A stretch of 64,000 bases of DNA from Bog-473 sp963725895 (GCA_963725895.1 CAVSAJ010000001.1:558001-622000), one strand, 5' to 3'. Shown: positions 8,944-18,773, numbered from the stretch's first letter. The notes: generated by a model from the letters alone, not told the origin. Numbers and translations are program-made.

Positions 8944-9728
8944 CACCCGTCGGCATCCTGATCGCCCTCCTGGCTGTGGTCGTGTCGATGACCATGGACC
9001 ACGGGCACGTGGCGTCGTTGATCAAGATCCCGCCGCTACTGCTCGTCTTCGGAGGGAGTCTCGGGGCCACCATCGCCGGCTACGACACACGCCGTCTGAA
9101 GGCGGTGCCCAAGGCAGCGAAGAGCGTGTTGTTCCCCCATCGCGGGCCCGACCTGCGCTCGACCATCGACAAGCTCCTCGCCGTGGCCAAAGAGGTGCGC
9201 CAGAACCCCTTGGTGCTCGAACAGCTCGAGACCGACGACCCCTTTTTGAAGACCGGGGTCCAGCTGATCACCTCGACCTCGGACCCCGAACGGGTCCACG
9301 AGGTCCTGGACGCGGAGATCGACGGTCTACGCGTCCGCCACGCCGCCTCCATCAAGTTCTTCTCGGACATGGCGGGCTACTCGCCGACCTTTGGAATCCT
9401 CGGGACCGTGATCGGCCTGATCGGCGTGCTCGGCCAGCTGCAGAGCCCCGGGAAGCTCGGCCCGGCCATCGCGGCCGCGTTCACCGCCACGCTGTGGGGC
9501 GTCCTGCTGGCCAACGCCGTCTGGCTCCCGATGTCCAACAAGCTCCGACGGCGCTCCGAGGAAGAGGTTGCCTATCGCGAGATGGTCACCGAGGGGCTGC
9601 TCACCATGCAGCTCAACGTCTCGAGCATGGACCTCCGCGACCGACTCTACAGCTACCTCCCGCCTGCGGAACGCAACAACACTGCGGCGGTGGCGCCCGA
9701 TGCCCTCGTCGCCGTGGAAGCAGCATGA
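8940..9728 (+). CDS. motA: Flagellar motor stator protein MotA
   Basis: MotA is the proton-channel stator subunit that works against FliG. The 262-residue protein has four predicted membrane helices: near residues 3-20, 28-46, 146-166 and 178-198. The cytoplasmic loop includes LAVAKEVRQNPLVLEQ and the conserved PERVHEVLDAEID block. The later segment carries SPTFGILGTVIGLIGVL with the conserved Pro-Thr-x-Gly of the channel, and AIAAAFTATLWGVLLAN. The GTG start overlaps the flbD stop, and the 3' end overlaps motB (ATGA). Proton versus sodium specificity cannot be decided by eye. Confidence 0.95.
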   Translation: MTPVGILIALLAVVVSMTMDHGHVASLIKIPPLLLVFGGSLGATIAGYDTRRLKAVPKAAKSVLFPHRGPDLRSTIDKLLAVAKEVRQNPLVLEQLETDDPFLKTGVQLITSTSDPERVHEVLDAEIDGLRVRHAASIKFFSDMAGYSPTFGILGTVIGLIGVLGQLQSPGKLGPAIAAAFTATLWGVLLANAVWLPMSNKLRRRSEEEVAYREMVTEGLLTMQLNVSSMDLRDRLYSYLPPAERNNTAAVAPDALVAVEAA

Positions 9729-10501
9729 CCAAGTCCGGAGTCTCAGCTGCGGCACCGGCGCGCCGGACACGCCGTATCCACCGCAAGCATGCCGACCCGC
9801 ACGGCGACAACCAGGATCGCTGGTTGCTGACCTACGCCGACATGATCACGTTGCTGCTCGTGCTCTTCATCGTCTTGTTCGCGCTCTCCAAGATCGATCA
9901 GTCCAAGTACAAGGAGTTCCAAGAGTCCGTGTCGGAGGACCGGGTCGTCGGCGACTCAGCGGTGCACTCGACGACGCCCAAGCCCCCCCACGGCCCACAC
10001 CGGTTGTCCGCGGCGACGACACCGGACCAGCTGAGCGCGATCGAAAAGGCCCTCTCACAGGCCCTGGGGCAGCGAGGGATGCTCAGCGACGTCACGCTCA
10101 CCATCAACTCGTCCGGGCTCGTCGAAGGCCTCGTGGCCGACTCCACCTTCTTCCAGGTCGACTCGGCCCAGCTCTCCGCCCTGGGACAGCAGATCATCGA
10201 CACCTCGGGCCAGGTCCTCGCCCGCTACACCAACGACGTCGACATCGCCGGGTACACCGACGATCAAGTCATCACGGGCGGGCCCTACGCCAACAACTGG
10301 GAGCTCTCGGCGGCGCGGGCGACGTCCGTCGTGGAGCGTCTCACCGAAGTCGATGCCGTGGCCCCGCAGCGGGTCGTGGCGCTCGCGTACGGTCAATACC
10401 ACCCCGTCGCTCCGAATGCGACACCGGCCGGGCAGGCGCAGAACCGGCGGGTCAACATCGTGATCAAGCGGCAGGCTTCCGCCGGCACGGTGTCGTCATG
10501 A
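9725..10501 (+). CDS. motB: Flagellar motor stator protein MotB
   Basis: MotB anchors the stator to peptidoglycan and carries the proton-binding aspartate. The 258-residue protein has the signature RWLLTYADMITLLLVLFIVLFA near residues 31-52, with the key Asp in YADMITLL on its single membrane helix. An OmpA-like peptidoglycan-binding domain follows, with VDIAGYTDD and NWELSAARATSVVERL and ending in NRRVNIVI. I start at the ATG overlapping the motA stop; a 577-residue reading through motA in the other frame is an artefact. It overlaps fliM by four bases. Confidence 0.95.
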   Translation: MTKSGVSAAAPARRTRRIHRKHADPHGDNQDRWLLTYADMITLLLVLFIVLFALSKIDQSKYKEFQESVSEDRVVGDSAVHSTTPKPPHGPHRLSAATTPDQLSAIEKALSQALGQRGMLSDVTLTINSSGLVEGLVADSTFFQVDSAQLSALGQQIIDTSGQVLARYTNDVDIAGYTDDQVITGGPYANNWELSAARATSVVERLTEVDAVAPQRVVALAYGQYHPVAPNATPAGQAQNRRVNIVIKRQASAGTVSS

Positions 10502-11382
10502 GCCCAGACACTTCGCGGGTCGCCCGTCACGACTTCCGGCGCACGAAGACCCTCGACCGGTTCCACGTCCACACAGTCGGCATGGTGCTCGAGAGCTTCG
10601 CCCGCCTCGCCACGACACCGCTCTCGACGGTGCTGCGCCAGCCCTGCTCGCTCCAGCTCGTCTCGCTCGACCAGGTCACCTGGGCCGATGTGAGCCAGAC
10701 GCTCGACAACACACTGCACTTCCTCACATTCACCCTGCCGCCGGTGCCGGGCTCGGGCCTCCTGGCACTCCCGATCGCCGACGCGCTCGCCATCGTCGAC
10801 CTCCGCCTGGCCGGCAGCGGCGAGGGGGACTACCCCGAGCGCATCCTCACCGAGGTCGAGCAGGAGCTCCTCTCCCCTGTCATTGCGAGCGTCCTCGACG
10901 AGCTGCGACGAGCCGTGGCCCGCTTGCAGCCGACCGAGCCCCAGCTCGAGCACCACGAATCACACCTCCAGTTCGTGACGATTGCCGCGCCTGGCGACAC
11001 GACGTTGCTGGCGCGCTTCGATCTGTCGATCGGCACCCGGTCCACGAGCCAGCTAACGATGTGCCTTCCTCTGCCCACGGTGCGCCAGCTGGTGGAGGGT
11101 TCGGCCGATGCGGGCGAGCTCAACGAACCGACGAGCTCCAACTCGACCGAGGCGCGCCGCCGGCTCCACGAGGTCCCGCTCGATCTCGTCCTGCAGTTCC
11201 CAAGTTTCGGCTCGACACCCGAGGCCTTGCTGAGCCTGGCCGTCGGGGACGAGCTCCACCTCGGACTCGCCACCGATCGCCCGCTCGAGGTACGCGCCGA
11301 GGGCCAGCTGGTCGCCCTCGCCACCATCGGGCGCTCAGGCGTCCGCAAAGCCTGCTGCATCACAGAGGAGGTTCTCACATGA
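10498..11382 (+). CDS. fliM: Flagellar motor switch protein FliM
   Basis: FliM forms the wall of the C ring and passes the switch signal to FliG. The 294-residue protein has HDFRRTKTLDRF near the start, then the CheC-like middle domain with LPIADALAIVDLRLAG, and a C-terminal SpoA domain (about residues 215-290, VPLDLVLQFPSF...LLSLAVGDELHLG). The N-terminal CheY-phosphate-binding peptide usual in FliM (LSQxEIDALL) is missing; the protein begins MSPDTSRVARHDF. The start overlaps the motB stop by four bases and the end overlaps fliN. Identity rests on the two domains plus the fliN neighbour. Confidence 0.88.
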   Translation: MSPDTSRVARHDFRRTKTLDRFHVHTVGMVLESFARLATTPLSTVLRQPCSLQLVSLDQVTWADVSQTLDNTLHFLTFTLPPVPGSGLLALPIADALAIVDLRLAGSGEGDYPERILTEVEQELLSPVIASVLDELRRAVARLQPTEPQLEHHESHLQFVTIAAPGDTTLLARFDLSIGTRSTSQLTMCLPLPTVRQLVEGSADAGELNEPTSSNSTEARRRLHEVPLDLVLQFPSFGSTPEALLSLAVGDELHLGLATDRPLEVRAEGQLVALATIGRSGVRKACCITEEVLT

Positions 11383-11657
11383 GCACCGACGTCGACCGAA
11401 TGGCCATACGCGAAGCGCAGTTCCGCTCCGTGACCGTGGAGGTCTCGGTCTGGATCGGCAAGACACGTCGCAGCTTCGGCGACCTGGCCCGCCTGCGCCC
11501 CGGCGACGTGATCGAGCTCGACCGCGCCGTCGGAGCCCCCGTCGACATCGTCTTGAACCGCGAGGTCGTGATCGCCCGCGGAGAGGTCGTCGACGTCGGT
11601 GACGAGTACGGGGTTCGCATCACCGAGATCGTCGGCGACGAGTCGGAGCCGGGCTGA
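11379..11657 (+). CDS. fliN: Flagellar motor switch protein FliN
   Basis: FliN forms the bottom of the C ring and docks FliH/FliI. This 92-residue protein is essentially a single SpoA domain: VTVEVSVWIGKTRRSFGDL, then LRPGDVIELDRAVGAPVDI, VLNREVVIARGEVVDVGDEYGVRI. The length is at the short end for FliN and there is no fused CheC domain, unlike Firmicute FliY. The ATG at 11379 overlaps the fliM stop, and an extended reading in the same frame lies inside fliM. fliO follows after five bases. Confidence 0.93.
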   Translation: MSTDVDRMAIREAQFRSVTVEVSVWIGKTRRSFGDLARLRPGDVIELDRAVGAPVDIVLNREVVIARGEVVDVGDEYGVRITEIVGDESEPG

Positions 11658-11662
11658 GCGCG

Positions 11663-12115
11663 ATGCTCCTCGAACTCGGGCGCATGCTGCTGTCCCTCGC
11701 GGTCGTGCTCGGACTGATCTGGGTCATCGCGCGAGTGGGGCGCGGGCGCCAGCTTGGAGGTCGGCCCGGCCGCGCCGCCGTGGGCAGCGCGGCCCAGCGC
11801 ATCGAGGTGGTGGGACGGCGCTCGCTCGGCCGGCACAGCGCCGTCTTCCTCGTCCGGACCGGGAACCGCACGATGGTGCTCGGTCAGACGCCCCAGCAGA
11901 TCACCGTTCTCGCCGAGTGCGAGCCGTGTGAGACGGATCGAGCGGACGGGGACGGAGGCGACGGAGAGGTGGCGCAGCCGGCACGCGACGGAACGGGACG
12001 GCTCGTCTGCAATGAAGACGTGATGCCAGGGCTGGCATCGGAGACCGGGGTCCTGACCCCCACGGCATGGGATGCGTTCGTCGACCGCCTGCGGGAGATG
12101 ACAGTACGCCACTGA
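11663..12115 (+). CDS. fliO: Flagellar biosynthetic protein FliO
   Basis: FliO is a small membrane protein that helps assemble the FliP core of the export gate. The 150-residue protein has one N-terminal membrane helix (about residues 6-25, LLSLAVVLGLIWVIARV) followed by a basic stretch. The small soluble FliO domain follows: IEVVGRRSLGRHSAVFLVRTGNRTMVLG. The C-terminal third is polar and not conserved. It sits between fliN and fliP, its usual place. Confidence 0.88.
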   Translation: MLLELGRMLLSLAVVLGLIWVIARVGRGRQLGGRPGRAAVGSAAQRIEVVGRRSLGRHSAVFLVRTGNRTMVLGQTPQQITVLAECEPCETDRADGDGGDGEVAQPARDGTGRLVCNEDVMPGLASETGVLTPTAWDAFVDRLREMTVRH

Positions 12116-12161
12116 GCGGGCCGGCATGCCGGTCCGAGCGGTCGGACCCTCTGAGGATTTC

Positions 12162-12848
12162 ATGACTCACGCGCTCCTCGCCGCTGCGCCGAATGTCAAC
12201 GTCAACATCAATGGCTTGAAGGACCCCTCTACGGCGGTCCTGATCATCATCGTCATCACGGTGCTGGCCATCGCCCCTGCCATCCTCGTCCTCTGCACGG
12301 GGTTCACGCGCATCTTCATCGTGCTGTCGCTGACGCGCAGCGCGTTGGGCACCCAGACCGTGCCTCCCAACCAGGTCATCGCCGGTCTTTCGCTGATCAT
12401 CGCCCTGTTGATCATGTCGCCCGTCTTGAGCCAGATCGACCACGTCGCCGTGCAGCCCTACGAGCACGGCAAGCTGACCGCGACCCAGGCCATCGATACG
12501 GGCGAGGCGCCGCTGAAGCACTGGATGCTGGAACAGACCAAGAGCGAGGACCTCGAGCTCTTCGCCTCCGCCGCCCACGAGCACACCACCCAACCGGAGT
12601 CCCTGCCCCTCACGACGGTGGTACCCGCCTTCGTCCTCTCGGAACTGGAGTCGGCCTTCCTCATCGGCTTCATGATCTTCATCCCGTTCATGATCATCGA
12701 CCTCGTGGTCTCGGCGATCATGATGTCGATGGGGATGTACATGCTTCCCCCCACCTTGATCTCGCTGCCCTTCAAGATCCTCCTTTTCGTCCTCGTGGAC
12801 GGGTGGACGCTCGTGGCTCACTCCTTGATCCAGTCCTTCCACTCGTGA
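12162..12848 (+). CDS. fliP: Flagellar export gate protein FliP
   Basis: FliP forms the pentameric core of the export channel with FliQ and FliR. The 228-residue protein carries the family signature CTGFTRIFIVLSLTRSALG and PPNQVIAGLSLIIALLIMSP in the first half. The second block is FLIGFMIFIPFMIIDLVVS and MYMLPPTLISLPFKILLFV in the second half, with four hydrophobic helices. I prefer the ATG at 12162, which has a GAGGA ribosome site six bases upstream, over an in-frame ATG at 12126 with none. It overlaps fliQ (GTGA). Confidence 0.94.
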   Translation: MTHALLAAAPNVNVNINGLKDPSTAVLIIIVITVLAIAPAILVLCTGFTRIFIVLSLTRSALGTQTVPPNQVIAGLSLIIALLIMSPVLSQIDHVAVQPYEHGKLTATQAIDTGEAPLKHWMLEQTKSEDLELFASAAHEHTTQPESLPLTTVVPAFVLSELESAFLIGFMIFIPFMIIDLVVSAIMMSMGMYMLPPTLISLPFKILLFVLVDGWTLVAHSLIQSFHS

Positions 12849-13120
12849 GCGACAACACCGTCGTCCACCTGGCCTCCCAGGCCATGCTCCTCATCGCCGA
12901 GCTGGCCGGCCCCGTCCTCGTCGTGGCCCTGGTGGTGGGCCTGGTCGTGTCGCTCTTCCAGGCCGTGACATCCATCCAGGAATTCACGCTCACCTTCTTG
13001 CCCAAGGTGGTCGCTATCGGTCTCGTGCTGTTGTTCTTCGGCCACTGGATGATCGATAACACCGTCACCTACACCGAGCATCTCTACAGCTCCATCCCGA
13101 CCGTCCTGAACGGGTCATGA
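12845..13120 (+). CDS. fliQ: Flagellar export gate protein FliQ
   Basis: FliQ is the small two-helix subunit of the FliPQR export channel. The 91-residue length is standard. Key words are QAMLLIAELAGPVLVVALVVGLVVSLFQAVTSIQEFTL, here seen as GLVVSLFQAVTSIQE, the most conserved part of the family, and a second helix LPKVVAIGLVLLFFGHWM. I chose the GTG at 12845, which overlaps the fliP stop, over an upstream in-frame start at 12803 lying within fliP. fliR begins four bases after the stop. Confidence 0.94.
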   Translation: MSDNTVVHLASQAMLLIAELAGPVLVVALVVGLVVSLFQAVTSIQEFTLTFLPKVVAIGLVLLFFGHWMIDNTVTYTEHLYSSIPTVLNGS

Positions 13121-13123
13121 GGC

Positions 13124-13884
13124 ATGACACTGCACCTGTCGTCCGACGTTCGCCGTGGCCTTCGTCTTGGCACTCGTGCGAGCGTCGGCCTGGGTGATGG
13201 TCTGCCCACCATTCTCGAACAGCGGCGTCCCGGGAATGGCGAAGATCGGGATCTCGCTCGGGGTCGCGTTGGACGCCGCCGCACAACTCCAGCACGGGCC
13301 CCTGCCCACGACCGACGCGCAGATCCTCACCCAACTGGTGGTCCAGGTGGCCGTCGGCTTCCTCCTGGGGTTCGTCGTCTCGCTCTTCGTCTCGACCGTC
13401 GCCGTCTGCGGGCAGCCTGGCCGACCTCTTCTCTGGACTCAACCTGCCGCCCTCGATCGATCCGTTGTCCCAGCAACAGTCGCCCCTGTTCGGCCAGTTC
13501 TACAACCTGGTGACGACGGCGTTGCTGTTCACGACGGGCGCCGCCGTGATCATCGTCGAGGGTTTCATCCACTCGTTCGCCGCCATCGGCACGACGTTTC
13601 CGCCGACCACGCTGGGCTCGGTCACGAGCGTGCTCATCGGTGACGTCACGACCTTTTTCGCCGCAGCCGTGGAGATCGCCGCGCCGATCATCGTCGTGCT
13701 CTTCGCGGTGCAGGTACTCCTCGCCCTGTTGGCCAAGGCAGCGCCGCAGATCAACGTGTTCGTGTTCGGCTTTCCGCTTCAGATCCTGGTGGCACTGGTC
13801 GCAGTCGGCATCGCCCTGGCAGCACTCCCCTCGACGGTGACCAACCTGGTCGGTCAGGCCACGTCGCAACTCTTCGGGGGCTAG
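13124..13884 (+). pseudogene. fliR: Flagellar export gate protein FliR, reading frame broken twice
   Basis: FliR completes the FliPQR export channel. The gene starts at an ATG in one frame (MTLHLSSD), continues from about 13,150 in a second frame with VAFVLALVRASAWVMVCPPF and VVQVAVGFLLGFVVSLFVSTVAV, then from about 13,410 in a third with AGSLADLFSGLNLPPSIDP and ALLFTTGAAVIIVEGF to the stop at 13884. Joined together, these give a full-length, hydrophobic FliR of about 250 residues. Both breaks behave like one extra base. No other residues look decayed, so sequence error is as likely as real loss. It lies between fliQ and flhB, the normal place. Confidence 0.85.
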
Positions 13885-13887
13885 GCC

Positions 13888-14993
13888 GTGGCCGACAAGT
13901 CGCAGCGCACCGAGCGCCCCACCGCCAAGCGCAAGAAGGAGATCCGCGAGAAGGGCACGGTGGCCCGCTCACCCGAGCTCGGGTCATGGGCCAGCGTCAC
14001 TGGTCGTCGCGAGCTTGCTGCCGCGGCTCGGTGGCGACGCAGCCAGCCGCGTCGACGGCAACTTCGAGCAGGTGGTCCAGGACATGGCCCACCCGACCAC
14101 GGCCACCGCCATCGGCGTCCTCGGCGCCGGCCTGGCCACCGTGGCCTGGGCCGCGCTCCCGATCGTCTTGCTGTGTACCGCCATCGCGGTCGCCGTCGCC
14201 TACGCCCAGGTCGGGCTGCGCTTCACGCCGAAGGCGCTTCGGGTAGACCTCTCGCGCATCAGCCCCCGCACCGGCTTCAAGCGCATCTTTTCGCCCCAGG
14301 GGGTGTGGTCGCTCGCCAAGACGTTCGTGAAGTTCGCCGTCCTGAGCCTGGTCGGGTACGCGCTCGTACACGGGTTGTTCACGTCGGTGCTGGGCGGCAG
14401 CACGCCGCCCCTGTCGTCTACGCTGGTGACCGCCGGCTCCACCGCCGAGTCGCTGTTGCGCGACGTGGGTGTCCTCGCCCTCGTCGTTGCCGCCGGCGAC
14501 TACGGCTTTCAGCGACGCCAGTATCAGCAGAAGCTGCGCATGACCAAGCAAGAGGTTCGCGACGAGCTGCGTCGCACCGAGGGCGCCCCCGAGATGCAGC
14601 GGGCGCGGCGGAGCAAGGCCCGGCGGCTCTCGCGGATGCGGATGATGGCCGCCGTGGCAACGGCGGACGCCGTGGTGGTCAACCCCACCCACTACGCCGT
14701 CGCCATCGCCTATGACCGGGCCAAGGACCGGGCGCCGCGCGATCGTGGCCAAAGGCGCCGACGTCCTGGCGGCGCGCATCAGGGAACGCGCGACCGCGAA
14801 CAGCGTCCCGATCGTCGAGAACCCCGAGCTGGCCCGGACCCTGCACGCCGTCTGCGAGATCGGCGACGTCGTGCCGGCCTCGCTCTACACCGCAGTGGCC
14901 CGCCTCTTGGCCTTCGTCTACTCGCTCTCACCGACGGCCAAGGCGCTGCGGGCTGTGCACCAGATGGCACTCGCGGGTCCGAGACCAGTCTGA
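13888..14993 (+). pseudogene. flhB: Flagellar export switch protein FlhB, reading frame broken twice
   Basis: FlhB sets substrate specificity of the export gate and autocleaves at NPTH. The GTG start gives the typical RTERPTAKRKKEIREKGTVARSPEL. Around 14,000 the frame shifts and continues with LVVASLLPRLGG and a membrane domain (VGLRFTPKALRVDLSRISP, TGFKRIFSPQGVW). The cytoplasmic domain then carries the intact cleavage motif NPTHYAVAIAYD near 14,690. A second shift near 14,745 leads into IVAKGADVLAARIRERA and the conserved C-terminus ending at 14993. The reconstructed length (about 368 residues) is normal for FlhB. Each shift looks like one extra base. Confidence 0.87.
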
Positions 14994-15133
14994 ACTCTCC
15001 GCCGCGGCGGGACGTAGAAGAAGATGGCCAGGCAGGCCGAGCGACGACCAGGGACGGAAACACCTCGAGCACGCGCACCAGGGGGGCGATTCCGTGCACC
15101 ACAAGGTCCACCGCTCGCCTGCGGGAGCAGGGC

Positions 15134-17221
15134 GTGGCTGACACCGTCGCGCCGCGCTGCCCGGCAAGGGATCGGCCCGGTGGCAACGCCTGATCTCCAT
15201 GGCTGTCCCGCTGTCGGTCGTCGCAGTGGTGGTCGTGCTCATCGTGCCCCTGCCCACCTTCGTGGTGGACCTCTTGATCACGGCCAACATCACCTGCGCC
15301 ATCTTGGTGCTGCTGACCGCGATGCAGGTCAAGCGTCCGCTCGACTTCTCCGTCTTTCCCACCCTCGTCCTGGTCGCCACCATGTTCCGCCTCGCCCTGA
15401 ACGTCGCCGCCACCCGCCTGGTCCTGTTACACGGCTACGCGGGCGTCGTCATCGAGAGCTTCGGTCACTTCGTCGTGGGCGGCTCCATCCTGGTCGGCCT
15501 GATCGTGTTCTTCATCCTGATCGTCATCCAGTTCGTGGTGATCACCTCGGGGGCCGGCCGGGTGGCCGAGGTGGCGGCCCGCTTCACACTCGACGGCATG
15601 CCGGGCAAGCAGATGGCCATCGACGCCGACCTGCACGCAGGTGCCATCGACGAGGAGGGCGCCCGACGCCGTCGCCAGGAGGTGGCCGACGAGGCTGACT
15701 TCTACGGCGCAATGGACGGCGCGTCGAAGTTCGTCCGCGGCGACGCCATCGCCGCCATCGTGATCACCATGGTGAACCTGGTCGGCGGGCTGGCCATCGG
15801 CGTCCTGCAGGACCACCTGTCGCTCTCGCAGGCCATCAGCACGTACAGCCTCCTCTCCGTGGGCGACGGGTTGGTCTCGCAGATCCCGGCCCTCCTGCTC
15901 TCGCTCTCGACCGGCATCATCGTGACCCGGGCCGCAACAGAGCACGACCTCGGCCACGATGTGTTCAGTCAGCTCTCGCGCTATCGGCGCATCGTGCAGA
16001 CGACTGGTGTGGTGATGCTCTGCCTGGCCATCGTCCCCGGTCTGCCCAAGCTGCCCTTCCTGATCGTCGGCGCGGCGGTGCTCGTACTGGGGTCCCGGCT
16101 GCCCAAGGACGTCCCTGCCCCGGCCGCCGAGCCCGAGCCGGCACCCCCTGCGCCCGCCCCCGACTCGCCGGAGGCGCTGGCGGCCAACCTCGGCGGTGGA
16201 GCCGCTCGCGCTGGAGCTCGGGCTCGAGCTCATCGACCTGGTGCAACCCGAGCGCGGCGGCGACCTGCTGGACCGCGTCAAGTCGCTCCGGCGCAACATC
16301 GCGATGGAGCTCGGCATCGTCATGCCCAAGGTCCACACCCGCGACAACCTCGATCTGCCTGCCGCCGCCTACGCCATCAAGGTCCACGGGGTTGAGGTGG
16401 CACGCGGCGAGGCCCCACGCGGCAAGCTGCTGGCCGTCGGTACCAACCTCGATCAGCTCCCGGGCACCGACACCCGTGACCCCGCGTTCGGCGGCCGGGC
16501 CAAGTGGATCGCCGCCGAGTTGAGCCATCAGGCCGCCGTCGTCGGTGTCACCGTCGTCGACCGCTCGGCCGTCGTCACCACGCACCTGGCCGAGGTGGTG
16601 CGCCAGTACGCCGGATCGTTGCTGTCCCGGCAGGACACGAAGGTGCTGCTCGATGTCGTCAAGACCTCCAACCCGGTCCTGCTCGAGGAGATGACGGCAG
16701 CCGGGCTCACGCTCGGCGATATCCAAGGCGTTCTGCGCGGCCTGCTCGACGAGGGGGTCCCGGTGCGCGATCTGGTGCGCATCGTCGAGGCGGTCACCGA
16801 ACAGGCCCGCACTCCGCAGAAGGACGCCGACTGCCTGCTCGAGGCGGCGCGCATCACCTTGGGTTCGACCATCGGATCCCTCTACTCGCCGCAGGGCTCG
16901 TTGCCCGCGATCACCCTCGCCCCCCCGCTCGAGCACAGCCTCATCGCGGCCATGCAAACCGGCGATCGCGGGCGGACCCTCTCTATCTCTGCATCCAGTG
17001 CGGGATCGGTCGTGCGCCAGCTGGCGAGCCTCACCCACGAGGCCGAGACGCGCGGCACCGTCCCGGTGGTGCTGTGCTCCACCCGCCTGCGGCCCGCCCT
17101 GCGTCGGCTGCTCCGGCCGAGTCTTCCCCGCCTGGCCGTGGTCGGCGCCGGAGAGATCGGTGCAGCAACGCCCGTCGAGACAATCGGGAGTGTGAACGAT
17201 GAAGCCGTGGCCCTCAACTGA
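15134..17221 (+). pseudogene. flhA: Flagellar export gate protein FlhA, reading frame broken twice
   Basis: FlhA is the nonameric export gate that docks chaperone-substrate complexes. A GTG at 15134, preceded by GGGAG, begins VADTVAP. After a shift near 15,155 the main membrane domain follows, with RPLDFSVFPTLVLVATMFRL, LDGMPGKQMAIDADLHAG and EADFYGAMDGASKFVRGDA (given here as key words of the FHIPEP region). Near 16,195 the frame shifts again into the cytoplasmic domain with VEPLALELGLELIDLV and RRNIAMELGIVMPKVHTRDN. The reconstructed length of about 695 residues is normal. The two shifts are opposite in sign (one base missing, one extra). The 140 bases after flhB hold no gene I can support. 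Confidence 0.88.
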
Positions 17222-18503
17222 CCGCTCCGGCCCCGAAAAGGCCACCGAGGGCGAGTACGTCGGACGTACAGCCGAAGAAGCGCTGGCCAAGGCGGCCGCC
17301 GCGCTGGGCCCTTCGGCCGAGTTGCGCTGCTGGAGGACGCGCCGGGGCGGAGTCGGAGGGTTCTTTGCGACCCAGGTCTATGTGGCCGGGTCCACCCCAC
17401 CCCAAGGAGCCGAACGTGCACGGAACCACCCGCGCCGTCAGCCGACGGACGGGACACCCAGAGCGCGCTCGGCACGTTCCGGTGCCGCCGAGCCGCGCCG
17501 CTGCCGCCTCCCCCCAGCACGAGGACAACGCCCCCGACCCGCTGACCATGCTCGCCGAGGGCACGGCCGACCAGGTCTCGATCCACCATCAGGTCCCGCC
17601 AGCCGCATTCGACGCGCTCTTGGCCGAGGCCGAGGCCGCCCTGGGCCACGACACGGCCCTCCCGGCGAGCTCCGGCGAGGCTGCCCCGACCCCGCTCGAG
17701 ACGCTGCCCGTCGCGCCACGCAGTCGTCCGTGGACCACGCCGAGCTTGTCGATGCCACCAGGGACATCGCCGGCGGGGACCACACAGCGGCACCAGAGAC
17801 AATTCCGGACTTGCGCGCCCGCCTCAGCGCCCTCGGCGTGCCCGACGCGTACCTCCCCCCGGTCGAACGACCGACGCTCGATGCGCTGGCCTGCGCTCTG
17901 GGCACGTTGCCGAGCGTGCCGGCGCTCGCCACAGGCGCAGGAGAAATCGTCGTCGTGGTCGGCGAGGAAGGCCCCGTCGAGCGAACGGCGGCACTCCTGC
18001 TCGGCGCGCTCCGGCTCGGGCGGCGCGATGTCGTCCGCTGCACGCTCGACGACGGCGACCAGGGCGGCAACGACAGCAACCACGGCGGAAACGACAGCAA
18101 AGGCGACGACGGCGACGACCGTGCCCGGCGAGTCACGGCGGCCAAAGTCAACGCAGCCGTGCGCGTCGCGAAGCGTCGTGCGAAGGGTGCCACGTCGCTC
18201 GTCACAGTGAGCACCTCGCCCGACCCCCAGGCTGCCTCGGATGCCGCCGACATCATCGACTGCATCCGTCCCCACACCGTGCTCGCGGCCGTCGATGCGT
18301 CGGTCAAGCGTGCTGACGTCGAGGCCTGGCTCCACGGGGTCGGGCCGGTCGAGGCCCTCGCGGTGTGGGGCCTCGAGCAGACGCACACGCCCGGTGAGCT
18401 GCTCGGCGCCGCTCCCATCGCCTACGCGGACGGAATGGCGTGCACAGCCACCAGCTGGACCGCCAGCCTGCTGGCACAGATCGCAGGCGACGACCCGGCG
18501 TGA
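17199..18503 (+). pseudogene. FlhF-like protein with degenerate GTPase domain, frameshifted
   Basis: Position after flhA and the N-terminal GRTAEEALAKAAAALGPSAEL point to FlhF, the SRP-type GTPase that places polar flagella. The frame shifts near 17,400 and returns near 17,710, so the middle (HVPVPPSRAAAASPQHED, PPAAFDALLAEAEAALG) is read from another frame. The C-terminal half should hold the GTPase, but the P-loop is not recognisable: at the expected place stands VVVVGEEGPVERTAALLLG, with no GxxxxGKT. The DTAGR and TKxD boxes are also not evident. An acidic, Asn/Gly-rich insert (about 18,045-18,120) follows. It may be an FlhF relative that no longer binds GTP; this is inference. Confidence 0.55.
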
Positions 18504-18773
18504 AAACCCGGGACCATCAGCAGTTCGTCGTCGACGTGAGCCGGTACCGGCCGGTCCTGACGGTGCTGCTCGCCGCGTTGACGGTCCTGCCCTCGATCTG
18601 GGAGGCGGCAACGGGCAACCTCTCCTTCCTTACCGTGCTGGGCCGGCTCGCCCTCTCGCTCCCGGTCTGCGGCGCGCTCGGTGTGGGTCACGACCGGGGT
18701 CGTCCTCCACTATGCACGGGCCCAGGTGCGCTCCCGGTCCGGTGCCGAATCCAGGCTCGAAATCGAACCCTGA
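18500..18773 (+). pseudogene. Small flagellar-cluster membrane protein, frameshifted
   Basis: Not recognised. A GTG overlapping the preceding stop opens MKTRDHQQFVVDVSRYRPVL, then a hydrophobic segment (TVLLAALTVLPSIWEAAT) and a second one (LSFLTVLGRLALSLPV). Near 18,680 one extra base shifts the frame. The other frame continues the second helix as VWVTTGVVLHYARAQVRSRS and ends at 18773 with a short charged tail. Together this gives about 90 residues with two membrane helices and a cytoplasmic tail. The tight spacing on both sides makes it part of the operon; a role in flagellar assembly is only inferred. Confidence 0.5.
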
